Virus record (IMG/VR): IMGVR_UViG_3300034642_000216
Coordinates: 1 to 38,339 of that record
Strand: one strand, 5' to 3'
DNA length: 38,339 nucleotides
From: a virus
This document shows, piece after piece, positions 1-8,700 of the stretch. Made by a program: the position numbers and the translations under genes. The notes below the pieces were generated by a model. That model did no database searches. It saw only the letters and a list, made by a program, of their open reading frames with translations, and had not been told where the DNA came from. Position 1 is the stretch's first letter. Each line of letters opens with the position of its first letter.

Positions 1-470
1 GGTTGTATTCTTGTGCCATCAATAAACTCTGTATAACCACCATTTTTAATATCATTTAGGTAAAAGATAAAGGTGTAGTGTCTTGTTGATTTAGCATCAT
101 CTGAGTGCCAATGATAAAAACCATTAGGATGAGTTCTTTGTATTTGATAACCAGTATCATGCAGTTCCTTATATACCCACCAATCAAATTTATTTTTAAA
201 TTCGACAGCAAAATTATTTAGGTTTTTACTGAGTTGAGTTGCTACTTGATTATCTTCTTTATTCCAACGATTGTACTTTGAGATCATTAGATCATCAGAT
301 TGCTTTGTGTCTACTGCATGTCCTCTTCCTGTGACTCCGCTTTCAATACATGGGTCACTTTCAAATTTATCAATACATGCTTTACAAAACTCAGGAGACA
401 GTTGTTTATCGGCTATATAAATTTGATCTCTAAATGATGGGACTGGTTTGATTGTTTTTAAAAAGTTCAT
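1..470 (-). CDS. 2OG-Fe(II) oxygenase, C-terminally cut by the window edge
   Basis: Reading from the ATG at 470, about 156 codons stay open to the window edge. Near residues 119-150 is a dioxygenase core: H122 and D124 form the HxD iron-binding pair, followed by a strand with YTFIFYLND and GGYTEF, typical of prolyl-4-hydroxylase-like 2OG-Fe(II) enzymes. The distal His and the Arg that binds 2-oxoglutarate would lie beyond the edge. Its start overlaps the stop of the previous oxygenase gene as ATGA, so the two are translationally coupled. The substrate is unknown; such proteins are common next to cyanophage tail genes. The fold call is good, the function open. Confidence 0.85.
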   Translation of the reverse strand, partial: MNFLKTIKPVPSFRDQIYIADKQLSPEFCKACIDKFESDPCIESGVTGRGHAVDTKQSDDLMISKYNRWNKEDNQVATQLSKNLNNFAVEFKNKFDWWVYKELHDTGYQIQRTHPNGFYHWHSDDAKSTRHYTFIFYLNDIKNGGYTEFIDGTRIQ

Positions 471-949
471 GGGTGTATGTTTAGTTTGTATGCAAGGGAA
501 ATTCGTTTGTTATGTGTACAGGCGTATCCTTTATGAAATAGATGTGATGGAAAACAAATTAAAGTATTTTGTACGGGAGGTATAACCACAATTTTATTAC
601 TCATAATTTGTGTAAATCCCCCTAATTCTGGATTCCAAGGAGTTACATATAATAAGGCGGTATATTGACAATAATCTTGATGCAATGATCCATGTTGATT
701 TGGGTATTGCAAGTTAAAATAAACTCTTTCTAATGAGCAATTAACCTTTAATATTTTTTTTAATTTATTAAATAAAGTCTCATTGAAAAATTTTATGTTA
801 GTTAAGTCAAGCATGAAGAACTCAGATGAGTCGCCTGTTGTACTTGTTTGAATTGACCAATTTTTATCGTATGTATATTTTAGTATTGTCTCTAATTCTT
901 GTTTAGTACAAAAGTTAGTTACAGACAAGATTTGCGTCTGTTGATCCAT
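467..949 (-). CDS. 2OG-Fe(II) oxygenase family protein
   Basis: This 160-residue protein has the 2OG-Fe(II) oxygenase signature. H90 and D92 form HxD inside LHQDYCQYT, a GG turn follows (ELGGF), the distal His is H139 in FPSHLFHKG, and R149 fits the 2-oxoglutarate salt bridge. It is short, essentially only the jelly-roll core. It starts inside the 3' end of the kinase-like gene (31-nt overlap) and ends in an ATGA overlap with a second oxygenase. The tandem arrangement after the fibre genes suggests a role in virion-protein or host-surface modification, but that is inference; substrate residues cannot be read from sequence. Confidence 0.85.
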   Translation of the reverse strand: MDQQTQILSVTNFCTKQELETILKYTYDKNWSIQTSTTGDSSEFFMLDLTNIKFFNETLFNKLKKILKVNCSLERVYFNLQYPNQHGSLHQDYCQYTALLYVTPWNPELGGFTQIMSNKIVVIPPVQNTLICFPSHLFHKGYACTHNKRISLAYKLNIHP

Positions 950-1359
950 AGGGTGTTTCTTAAATATTGGTCTGGAAAGTAGCCATAAGAACTAAAATCT
1001 ACGGCATATAAATCGTTATTATTTACTATAAAATTACTGTGGTGATAGTCGGAAAAGGTATATTCGTCTTCTCTACACACAAGTTCGGTATGAATTATAT
1101 TTTCTTTTTCTGGGTGACATACTAATGCACATCCTTTTATAAATTCACAAGTTTCTATAATAGTTAGATCAGAAATTTTGTAAGAAAAATGTGGGATCTT
1201 GATTGTCTTAAACTTAGCTTTTTTTAAATGTTCTAAGTTATGTACTACAAGATCTACCACTTCTAAATCCTTACACTTAATTTCTTTTATAATCGTATAT
1301 TTAGTATTTATATGAGTACCGCTGACAGCTACTTGGCTTATGTCTTCATTATGTAGCAT
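919..1359 (-). CDS. Hypothetical protein with a kinase-like catalytic-loop motif
   Basis: This 146-residue protein starts inside the end of the collar-fibre gene (22-nt overlap) and overlaps the next oxygenase by 31 nt, as expected for a packed phage operon. Around residues 103-122 the text FSDYHHSNFIVNNN followed by LYAVDFSSYG resembles the HxDxxxxN loop and DFx metal motif of aminoglycoside-phosphotransferase or choline-kinase-like folds. It lacks a clear N-lobe glycine loop, so it may be a reduced or inactive kinase-like domain. The identification is tentative; calling it a conserved hypothetical would also be fair. Confidence 0.6.
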   Translation of the reverse strand: MLHNEDISQVAVSGTHINTKYTIIKEIKCKDLEVVDLVVHNLEHLKKAKFKTIKIPHFSYKISDLTIIETCEFIKGCALVCHPEKENIIHTELVCREDEYTFSDYHHSNFIVNNNDLYAVDFSSYGYFPDQYLRNTLWINRRKSCL

Positions 1360-2918
1360 AAAGCGTAGTAAGGGTTAAGCACTGAAACTGTTGATCCAGA
1401 TCCGCTATTACCTGTGTTAGATGCTCCAGCAGAAGTTGTGTTTCCGTTATGTCCATCAGTAGCACCTGACCCAGTAGTTGTTGTGTTTCCGTTATTTGCT
1501 CCAGTATTGGATGCTCCAGAAGACGATGTATTAGGAGCTGAGTTACCAGAGTTACCACTGAAACTACCAGAGAAACTATGGTTATGGTTTCCAGAGTTAC
1601 CAGTACCGTGGTTGAAGTTACTATTACCATCGTGTTCGGCTCTTAATCTACCCTGTGTACCTTGAGTAGAATCGTTATTCCAAGCTGAAATGTTATGGCT
1701 GTGTCCACCTGTGTTGTTTGTGTTTCCACTTACACTTCCACTAATACTGTGAGTATGGTTGTTAACTGAGTGACTATGGTTAGGAGTATTGTGTGTATGC
1801 CCATTTAATCCATGATGGTGGTTAGGAGTAGTGTGTGTATGTCCATTCAAACCGTGGGTATGGTTTGGAGTACTGTGGCTGTGGGTGACGTTACTATTAA
1901 TAGTTGTCGATCCACCTGTAGCATCAACAGAATAACTGTTACCAGCACCAATAACGAACCTATCTCTTAAGTCAGGAGTACTGTTTGAACCATTACATAA
2001 GACCCAGCCAGAAGGTATAGCGTTTGCAGCTCCGGACCAGATAAGAATCATACCCGAAACAAATGCCTGGATATTACCTATGGCTGTTCTTACATAGGCA
2101 GTAGTAGCAACTGCATTACCATTATTAGATTGAGGTTTTGTAGTAGCCTGTACGCCATCTACAAGTGTTCCATTAGTTGTTGATAAGCTATCTTTTGCTG
2201 TTTTTAAAGCAGCTACGTCTACACCGTCAACTGTTCCTGATACTGTGATGTTTCCAGTTATGACATGACTTCCAGTAGTAAAAGTTCCAGTGGCAGTAAT
2301 GTTTCCAGAAGAATCTATAGCAAATCTGTCATTGTCGTCTGTAGTATCAACAATTTTAAAACTACCACTATTAACTTTGATAGCAAAATCATCATTATTA
2401 TTTGTATCAACAAAACTTATTTTTGGCGCACCATCTGTGATTGTTATGTTGTTACTTGCGATTGTTCCAGTTGCAGTAATATTTCCTGTTACGTCAATAC
2501 CACTAGCGAAATCATGGTTAGCGTTAGATGTAATAGCACCGTTGTTTGCTACGGATACGCTTGACGAACCATTCGCAATAGTTGTGCTGTCAATCGCAGT
2601 TGTTGAAGCTGCTGTTACTAGACCTTGAGCGTCAACTGTGACGATAGGAATAGCAGAGCTAGAACCATATTGACCAGCAGTTACGCCAGAGTTTTCTAAT
2701 TGTGTGCCTTGTATAGCACCTGAGCCTAATCTTCCAGCAATGGAAGCTGAAGATACGTTAGACATATCTTCTCTTGCTAGTGGTCTACCACCAGCTTGTG
2801 AGCCGTCATGTACGACGGCTGTATCTTTGGTGGTATCTATAGTTACTTCGCCTTCAGCACCAGTAAATGATGCGTGTTGCGATGTAGTACCACGCCTTAA
2901 TTTTAATAATTTTGCCAT
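1338..2918 (-). CDS. Tail collar/fibre protein with Mtd-like N-terminus and His-rich tip
   Basis: This 526-residue structural protein begins directly after the stop of the main tail fibre gene (TAAATG). Residues 1-50 (KLLKLRRGTTSQHASFTGAEGE, then VVHDGSQAGGRPL) resemble the N-terminal domain of phage major-tropism-determinant proteins. The middle is a low-complexity Ser/Thr/Asn shaft. Around residues 285-335 is a phage tail-collar domain (GMILIWSG, PSGWVLCNG, TPDLRDRFVIGAG). It is followed by a run of HxH motifs and a Gly/Asn/Ser-rich C-terminus ending in LNPYYALCYIMK, typical of collar-domain receptor-binding proteins. It is probably a secondary fibre or receptor-binding tip; the host receptor is unknown. 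Confidence 0.85.
   Translation of the reverse strand: MAKLLKLRRGTTSQHASFTGAEGEVTIDTTKDTAVVHDGSQAGGRPLAREDMSNVSSASIAGRLGSGAIQGTQLENSGVTAGQYGSSSAIPIVTVDAQGLVTAASTTAIDSTTIANGSSSVSVANNGAITSNANHDFASGIDVTGNITATGTIASNNITITDGAPKISFVDTNNNDDFAIKVNSGSFKIVDTTDDNDRFAIDSSGNITATGTFTTGSHVITGNITVSGTVDGVDVAALKTAKDSLSTTNGTLVDGVQATTKPQSNNGNAVATTAYVRTAIGNIQAFVSGMILIWSGAANAIPSGWVLCNGSNSTPDLRDRFVIGAGNSYSVDATGGSTTINSNVTHSHSTPNHTHGLNGHTHTTPNHHHGLNGHTHNTPNHSHSVNNHTHSISGSVSGNTNNTGGHSHNISAWNNDSTQGTQGRLRAEHDGNSNFNHGTGNSGNHNHSFSGSFSGNSGNSAPNTSSSGASNTGANNGNTTTTGSGATDGHNGNTTSAGASNTGNSGSGSTVSVLNPYYALCYIMKT
1735..1880 (-). repeat. Imperfect 42-bp tandem repeats encoding HxH-rich units
   Basis: About three copies of a roughly 42-bp unit encode TPNHTHGLNGHTHT-like 14-residue blocks. 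Each block supplies paired HxH motifs. In other phage long-fibre tips, stacked HxH motifs of a trimer hold iron ions octahedrally. Repeat number is likely to vary by slippage. Confidence 0.8.
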
Positions 2919-5672
2919 TTATAAAGCACCGAAATCGAGTTGTAAGTTATTGCCAGCAGCTCCGTCTATAGTTGTTGCTGTCATTAGTCCAGTTATTGTT
3001 GCTCCCGTATTTGTAGTTTCTATACGCTTTGTGTTGTTGAAATATAACGACACTGGTCCATCAGGTTCAAATGTAGCTAGTGCTTCTTGTCCAGTACCTT
3101 TATAAAATCCGCTAGTTCCTGTACCAGAGACTCCAAGTATTAAACCTCCAGTTCCATTATCAACAATTAACGAGTCATTCCCATTATGATAAATTTCTAA
3201 ATCTGAGCTTGTACCAAACTTAGCTTTTACGTTGTCGTTATATACGTTATCGGCAGTAAAAGTGTTTCCAGTTGTAGTTGCAAAGTTACCTGTAGCTGTT
3301 ACACCACCCTGCCATTGTGAACCTGTATAAACTTTTAGTTCGTTAGCAGAAGTGTTGAAGTATAAGTCTCCAGCAGCTAGTGCATTACCACCACCATCTG
3401 TTGATGGGTCAGAGGATGCAATCTGGTACTTATCAGTGAAGTTATTTACGTTTGATATGTTTGAAGCAGTTGTATTAATACTTGCAATATTTGTGGCTGC
3501 TGTGTTTACGTTTGATATAGAACCAGCAACTGTTGTCACGTTCGCATTGTTTCCAGCAACCGTTGTAATATTGGATGCGTTAGAAACCGCAGCATTAATA
3601 TTGGATGCGTTGCTTACAGCAGAGTTTATATTGCTTGCGTTAGCGACAGCAGCATTAATGTTTGTCGCATTGTTATGAACAGCATTAACGTTAGAAATAT
3701 TATTTCCAACACTATTTACGTTTGCGATGTTGGTTGCAACTGTATCTATTTCAGATGTTGTCTCGTTTAAGTCATCAGCAACAGTTTGAATTTTTGCAAT
3801 GTTCGTTGCAGTTGTATTGACGTTTGCAATATTTGCACCAACTGTATTTATTGAGTTATTTCCAGATCCTGTATTAACTGCATTAGTTATAAGACCTAAG
3901 TCTTCTTGGAAAGTAATGTGACCAGAAACACTATTAATAGCTGTGATAGTTGCTTGGTCAGGTGTGATAGGTGAGAAGCCGTCTCCTGAGGAGCCGTCAT
4001 AAACCATCATCACTTGGTTAGAACTACTATCAAACCACAAGTCACCAACTGTTAGTGATGTACCGTCAGCTCTTGTTGTAGGTGCTGAAGTACTTATCTG
4101 ATATAAATCAGCAAAGTTTTCAATATCAGCTAAGTTTTGACCACAGTTAATAACGTTAGTGATATTAGTAGCAACAGTACTAACTTCAGTTGCTTTTGCT
4201 TGTAATCTGTGGAAAGCGTAGGTATGTAATGTACTTGTTGTTTCAAGTATCATTCCAAAGCCTTGAGGTATTACACTTGTTACTCCTGTAATAGTGACAG
4301 TGTTACCAGTTCCTGCACCGTTTGCAATGGTGACGGTTCCGGAGCTGGGGGTAAGATTTGTTGATACAGCTTTAACAGACACCACAGTGCCAGGACCGTT
4401 GTTAACATCCGGATTAGCTGTAGGGAATGAAGTTTCATTTGCTAAAGGTACAAATCCACCAACGTCATCAACAAGGTCAATTATTCTTGCATCAATAGCA
4501 GCTGTAGTAGCTACTTTCGAGTCATTACTAGACCATGTAACTCCACTAGCAATAGTTTCTGAAGAATCCTGTCTAAGAAATAAAGCTTCAGCTTCTGTTT
4601 CTGTGTAGTATCTGTTATCTAATTGTCCAGCATTAAGTTCGGTCTCTGTGTAATATCTATTGTCTAACTGACCAGCATTTAGCTCAGTCTCTGTGTAGTA
4701 TCTGCCGTCAGCAGCTCCACCAGTTATCTCAGCTTCTGTAAAATATAAACTATTTAATTGACCACCGTTTAGTTCGGCCTCTGTGTAGTATCTATTATCT
4801 AAAGTCCCAGTAACTATTTCGTTAGTAGTTAATTTATCTGACTGTAAAAGTGTTTTTATTTCTGCCGCTGTCTGATCAGCAGTAGCTGCCGTCTCTATAC
4901 CAGATAGCTTTGTTTTCTCCGCGTCAGTAAATGCATTGGTATTTGAGTTTGCCTCGTAAAGAGTTTTTATCTCACTACCTGTCTGGTCATCCTTAGCATT
5001 GCTTTCAATAGTATCGAGTTTTGTACCATCAGCTGCTACATCTCTACCATCTACAGTCCCACCTACAACAATGTTTCCACTTGTCTGTACAACTTGTGAA
5101 CCAAAGTCAGGAGAAATCTTTGTACCGGCTATAGCTGCTGAGTTATTAATATCATCGTTAACTATTGACCCATCAACTATGTTTGCTGAATTAACAGTTA
5201 TGCCACTAGGTAATAGACCAGTAGCAATCTTGCTTTGTGCTATAGCAGCACTTCCGCTAATGTCAGCATCAACAATAGTTGCGTCTTTAATTTTTGCTGA
5301 AGTTACAGCCTGATCTTTTATATCAGGAGTTCTTTGTAATTGATGTTGTTCTTGACTTGCAAGCCTAACCATATCGTGGCAAGCGTTTAAGTCCGCAGCT
5401 CTGATAGACGAACCAGCAGCAAATACGGCAGCTGCTGTGTCTAAATCAGTTTCTCTAAATATATGAACATTCCCCGAACCGGCTGCTGCTGCTGCGCCTA
5501 GTGTAACTGTCGTACTAACTACTTTGTACTGACCAGATGATGGGTTTGTATTTGTTGTAAATGTAAGCGGAGTTCCATCAATTTCTACTTTGATGTCACT
5601 CGCCTTTAAGTATTCAATTGAAAACGAGTAGGAGGTACTCCCACCGTTTTTAAATTCTTCAGTTGTCGCCAT
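2919..5672 (-). CDS. Tail fibre protein (T7 gp17-like N-terminus)
   Basis: This 917-residue protein has AAAGGA about 5 nt before its ATG. Its first 150 residues match the T7-type fibre anchor: a short beta-rich head (FSIEYLKASDIKVEIDG) and a DLNACHDMVRLASQEQHQLQ segment that attaches to the tail. The rest is shaft: YYTETE repeats near residues 291-364 and a long N/I/V-rich repeat near 606-745. The C-terminal part (EIYHNGNDSLIVDNGTG and similar) resembles repeats of marine phage fibres. The protein lies directly after the internal core genes, as in T7. It should determine host adsorption. T7 gp17 is much shorter, so the shaft is extended here. Confidence 0.92.
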   Translation of the reverse strand: MATTEEFKNGGSTSYSFSIEYLKASDIKVEIDGTPLTFTTNTNPSSGQYKVVSTTVTLGAAAAAGSGNVHIFRETDLDTAAAVFAAGSSIRAADLNACHDMVRLASQEQHQLQRTPDIKDQAVTSAKIKDATIVDADISGSAAIAQSKIATGLLPSGITVNSANIVDGSIVNDDINNSAAIAGTKISPDFGSQVVQTSGNIVVGGTVDGRDVAADGTKLDTIESNAKDDQTGSEIKTLYEANSNTNAFTDAEKTKLSGIETAATADQTAAEIKTLLQSDKLTTNEIVTGTLDNRYYTEAELNGGQLNSLYFTEAEITGGAADGRYYTETELNAGQLDNRYYTETELNAGQLDNRYYTETEAEALFLRQDSSETIASGVTWSSNDSKVATTAAIDARIIDLVDDVGGFVPLANETSFPTANPDVNNGPGTVVSVKAVSTNLTPSSGTVTIANGAGTGNTVTITGVTSVIPQGFGMILETTSTLHTYAFHRLQAKATEVSTVATNITNVINCGQNLADIENFADLYQISTSAPTTRADGTSLTVGDLWFDSSSNQVMMVYDGSSGDGFSPITPDQATITAINSVSGHITFQEDLGLITNAVNTGSGNNSINTVGANIANVNTTATNIAKIQTVADDLNETTSEIDTVATNIANVNSVGNNISNVNAVHNNATNINAAVANASNINSAVSNASNINAAVSNASNITTVAGNNANVTTVAGSISNVNTAATNIASINTTASNISNVNNFTDKYQIASSDPSTDGGGNALAAGDLYFNTSANELKVYTGSQWQGGVTATGNFATTTGNTFTADNVYNDNVKAKFGTSSDLEIYHNGNDSLIVDNGTGGLILGVSGTGTSGFYKGTGQEALATFEPDGPVSLYFNNTKRIETTNTGATITGLMTATTIDGAAGNNLQLDFGAL
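3438..3855 (-). repeat. Tandem ~30-bp repeats coding an NINxAxxNAS shaft
   Basis: The fibre gene carries about a dozen degenerate 30-bp (10-residue) repeats with units such as VSNASNINAA and AGNNANVTTV. The regular spacing of Asn and Ile/Val suggests a beta-helical or triple-beta-spiral shaft. Copies differ by several bases, so the array is old. Confidence 0.8.
4581..4802 (-). repeat. 45-bp repeats coding LDNRYYTETELNAGQ units
   Basis: Five copies of a YYTE-type unit lie in the fibre gene, two of them nearly identical at the DNA level (LDNRYYTETELNAGQ, 15 residues). YYTE repeats are common in phage fibre shafts. The near-identity of neighbouring copies suggests recent duplication. Confidence 0.85.
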
Positions 5673-5700
5673 CGTTATCCTTTAGGAATTGATGGGTGGA

Positions 5701-8700
5701 TTAGTTTAGTCTTCTAACTTCTTTCTGAAGTCTGATTATTTCTTCAATATTTCCTTTGCGTGTTGCTTCCTCTATTGCTTTGTTGTAGTACTGTTTCTTA
5801 TCTACTATTCCTTTTTCTGCAATTCTCTGTTCTGCAACTCTCTGAGATTTTCTCAAAGCTCTTCTTAACATTCTATGAATATCTTTAAACTGACTTGCAT
5901 CTAATTCAACTCCATTAGCTATAGCTTTTTTAAATTCTTTTCTAAAGTTTTTACCTTCTGGAGTATTCATTATTCTCTGAACTTCTCTAGCAAAAATCTT
6001 ATCCTTACCCATAAGCTGTGTTACTTGTGAGCGTTGTGCAGGAGAGTATTCCACTCCATTACCATTTGTACTTAGTTGAGGTCTACCATCAAACTCAATA
6101 TCAATAAGAAATTGTTTTATGTCTGAAATGTCATCACCGCGTTTAAATGTAGGAGAATATGTATTTACTAATCTTTGCCAAAAGTTTTCTGGTGCTCTAA
6201 TAAGTCCACCATCTACCCAGTCATAAGCATTAGGTAAAGATTCTTTTGAGAAAGGATTTCTATTAGCTATTAACTGTGAAAGTTCTTGCTCTACTTCTTT
6301 TAATTGTGGTGTTAAAAGTCTACCAAATTCATTTCTGAGTCCACTTCCAGGCACAAAGCTACTTGCAAAACTAGCAAGCCATCTATTCATAGCTGCTGGG
6401 TTTCCGGATAACACGTCATTCATCGGTTCAAGACCAGCTAGGAATGATTTGTTAGTGATATTTGCACTTAAGATAAAACCCATTTTATTCATCATCAACT
6501 CTAAAGTTGGTGTGTCTAACGTATCGAAGTTATCCATTACGTCAGCAGTTAAAGCAATCCAATCACTTATTGCACCAAGACCGTCATAGCTGTACCATCT
6601 ACCATCCCAACCTTTATAGGAGCGAGGTGCCCAGCCAAGTTGTCTTCTAGTTTTTTGTACAGTTTTGTCGTAATGACCATTGCCATGAAGACGATCCATA
6701 CTAAACAAACCGAATGCACTAGCTACTGAAAGAGCACCTATAGCTTTTCTACCTTTTAATTCAGCACGAATAGTTTCATAAGCAGCTTCAATATTGACAG
6801 AATCAACATCAACCTCATTAGCTCTTAATAGTCTCTCTACTTCACTACCATCCATTTGTGCAAATGGCTTTTTAAATGCATCTAACTTTTTAGTAAAGAG
6901 TCCTACTGGATTATGACTACCAGCAAAACGCAACATGTTTACAGCTGTTCGTGGGAACATGAGAAATGGTTTAAGAACAGGCATATACATCAAGAGAGTG
7001 TTAAGACCATCAACCGCAGGATTATCTAGGTTCATAGCTATTTCTCTACTTGCGTACTCCACACCTTTATCAGTAATCATTCCGTTCTCATCGAACATTT
7101 CCTTATATATTGTGTCGCTTACATCTTGCAAACTTTTATTTGTAAGTTTTTGACCTTTATCAAATAATGCATCATATGCTCTACCTCTAGCTTCGACACT
7201 GGCAATAAAGGATCTGGTAAATCCGTCAAATGCTGTCATGGAGTTAGCTCCAAATCTTAGCCAAGGATGTTCAGCAAGGTCATTCATAGCTTTGACTCTT
7301 TCCAACATTGCTGCTGGACCATCAAAACCTTCAGCAGATTTAGCATCAGCAAAAGCTTGTAATGATTCCAAAGTTTTTTGATTTTTAATTTGGAAATCTT
7401 TACGCATTACATACTCAACAGAACTAGGGTCTCTAGAAGCTTGTCTAAAAACTACGTTCATATGTTGAGTAGCTTTCTGCAAAGTATCAACCATACCTAC
7501 TGTGTACATATAGCTTGCTCTTCTTAAAGTTTTTATATCTCCATTTCTCATGGCTCCAGCCATGGTAGCTATCGGTCTCTCAATCATCAATGCCAAGTTA
7601 GACATCGCAGCTTTGAGTGGAGTACCAATAGCAGATAGAACAGAGTTATAGATATTAGCCCAAGCACCCTGTACAACTACTGAAGGTAAATCTGGTCTTG
7701 TATCAATAAAAGCTTTTTTCCAAACACCAGTTGATTGTTTAAAATACTCGTTTAGTTTTGCAATAGTATTTACATTTCCATCAGTAGTTTCATAAGCCAA
7801 CATTAGTGGTTTTAACATTGATGGCTTTTCCGCGTTTAGCATGCGGATTAAATCTATTGCTTCTTTAGATTCGAGGGTAATTTTCCTTAAACTTTCAATA
7901 GTTTCTTCTTTTTCTCTTTTTACATATTCAAAAGCATTATTTAAAATATCTTTTTTTTTACCAAGATTTCTAAAATTTAAGGTTTTTATACGATTAAATA
8001 TATTAGTCATATTTAAAGCTCTACCTCTTGCATAAGAAGTTTGCGCTTTAATATTCATTAAGTATTGAAGTCTATCTAATATTTGTTCTTGTGCTCTTTG
8101 TACAGCTTGTGGAGCATCTTCCATAAGTCTTGCACCTTCAGCTAAATCAGAAACCTGACCACCTAAAGATGAACTTATATATGCCTGAGCACGTGCTAGG
8201 TCCATATTCATATAGTCATCAAAGTATTTCTTTATTGCATTAAATACTCCGACATATCCTTCTGAACTAAGAACTCTAATACCTGAATCAGCGTCAACAC
8301 CAGTTAAGAAAGTTTCGATAATTCTCTTCATTTCTGTGACATCCATTTCATACAGAGCTGCTGCAAGGTCTTCTCCTACTTCAACAACTTCTTTATGTGT
8401 TATCACTTTTCCAGTCTGACCATGCCATTCAACATCTAACTGTAAATCTTTAGATAATTGACGCATAGTATCTAGTCCTGCGTCATCAAGGTTTAGTCCA
8501 TCTTTTAATGCATTTTCAGTAAATACACTTCCAACTCTTCCTTGGACACTATCTATATTTTTAGTAATACGTACAGCGTCAAATGATGCTGATACTATGT
8601 CCGCATCTTGAGTTCTAAAACCTAATTCGTAGTCATCGTAAATATCATGGACATATTTTACAGGTTGATCTAAATCTATATCTTCAGCAATTTCAATATT

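Noticed and set aside
1338-2918. A diversity-generating retroelement target, suggested by the Mtd-like N-terminus
   Set aside because: No reverse transcriptase or template repeat is seen, and the C-terminus is a collar/HxH type and not a C-type lectin variable region.
1349-5313. Several long plus-strand and alternative-frame ORFs across the fibre genes
   Set aside because: They are shadows of repetitive, stop-poor fibre coding sequence, have low-complexity products and no starts or homology.
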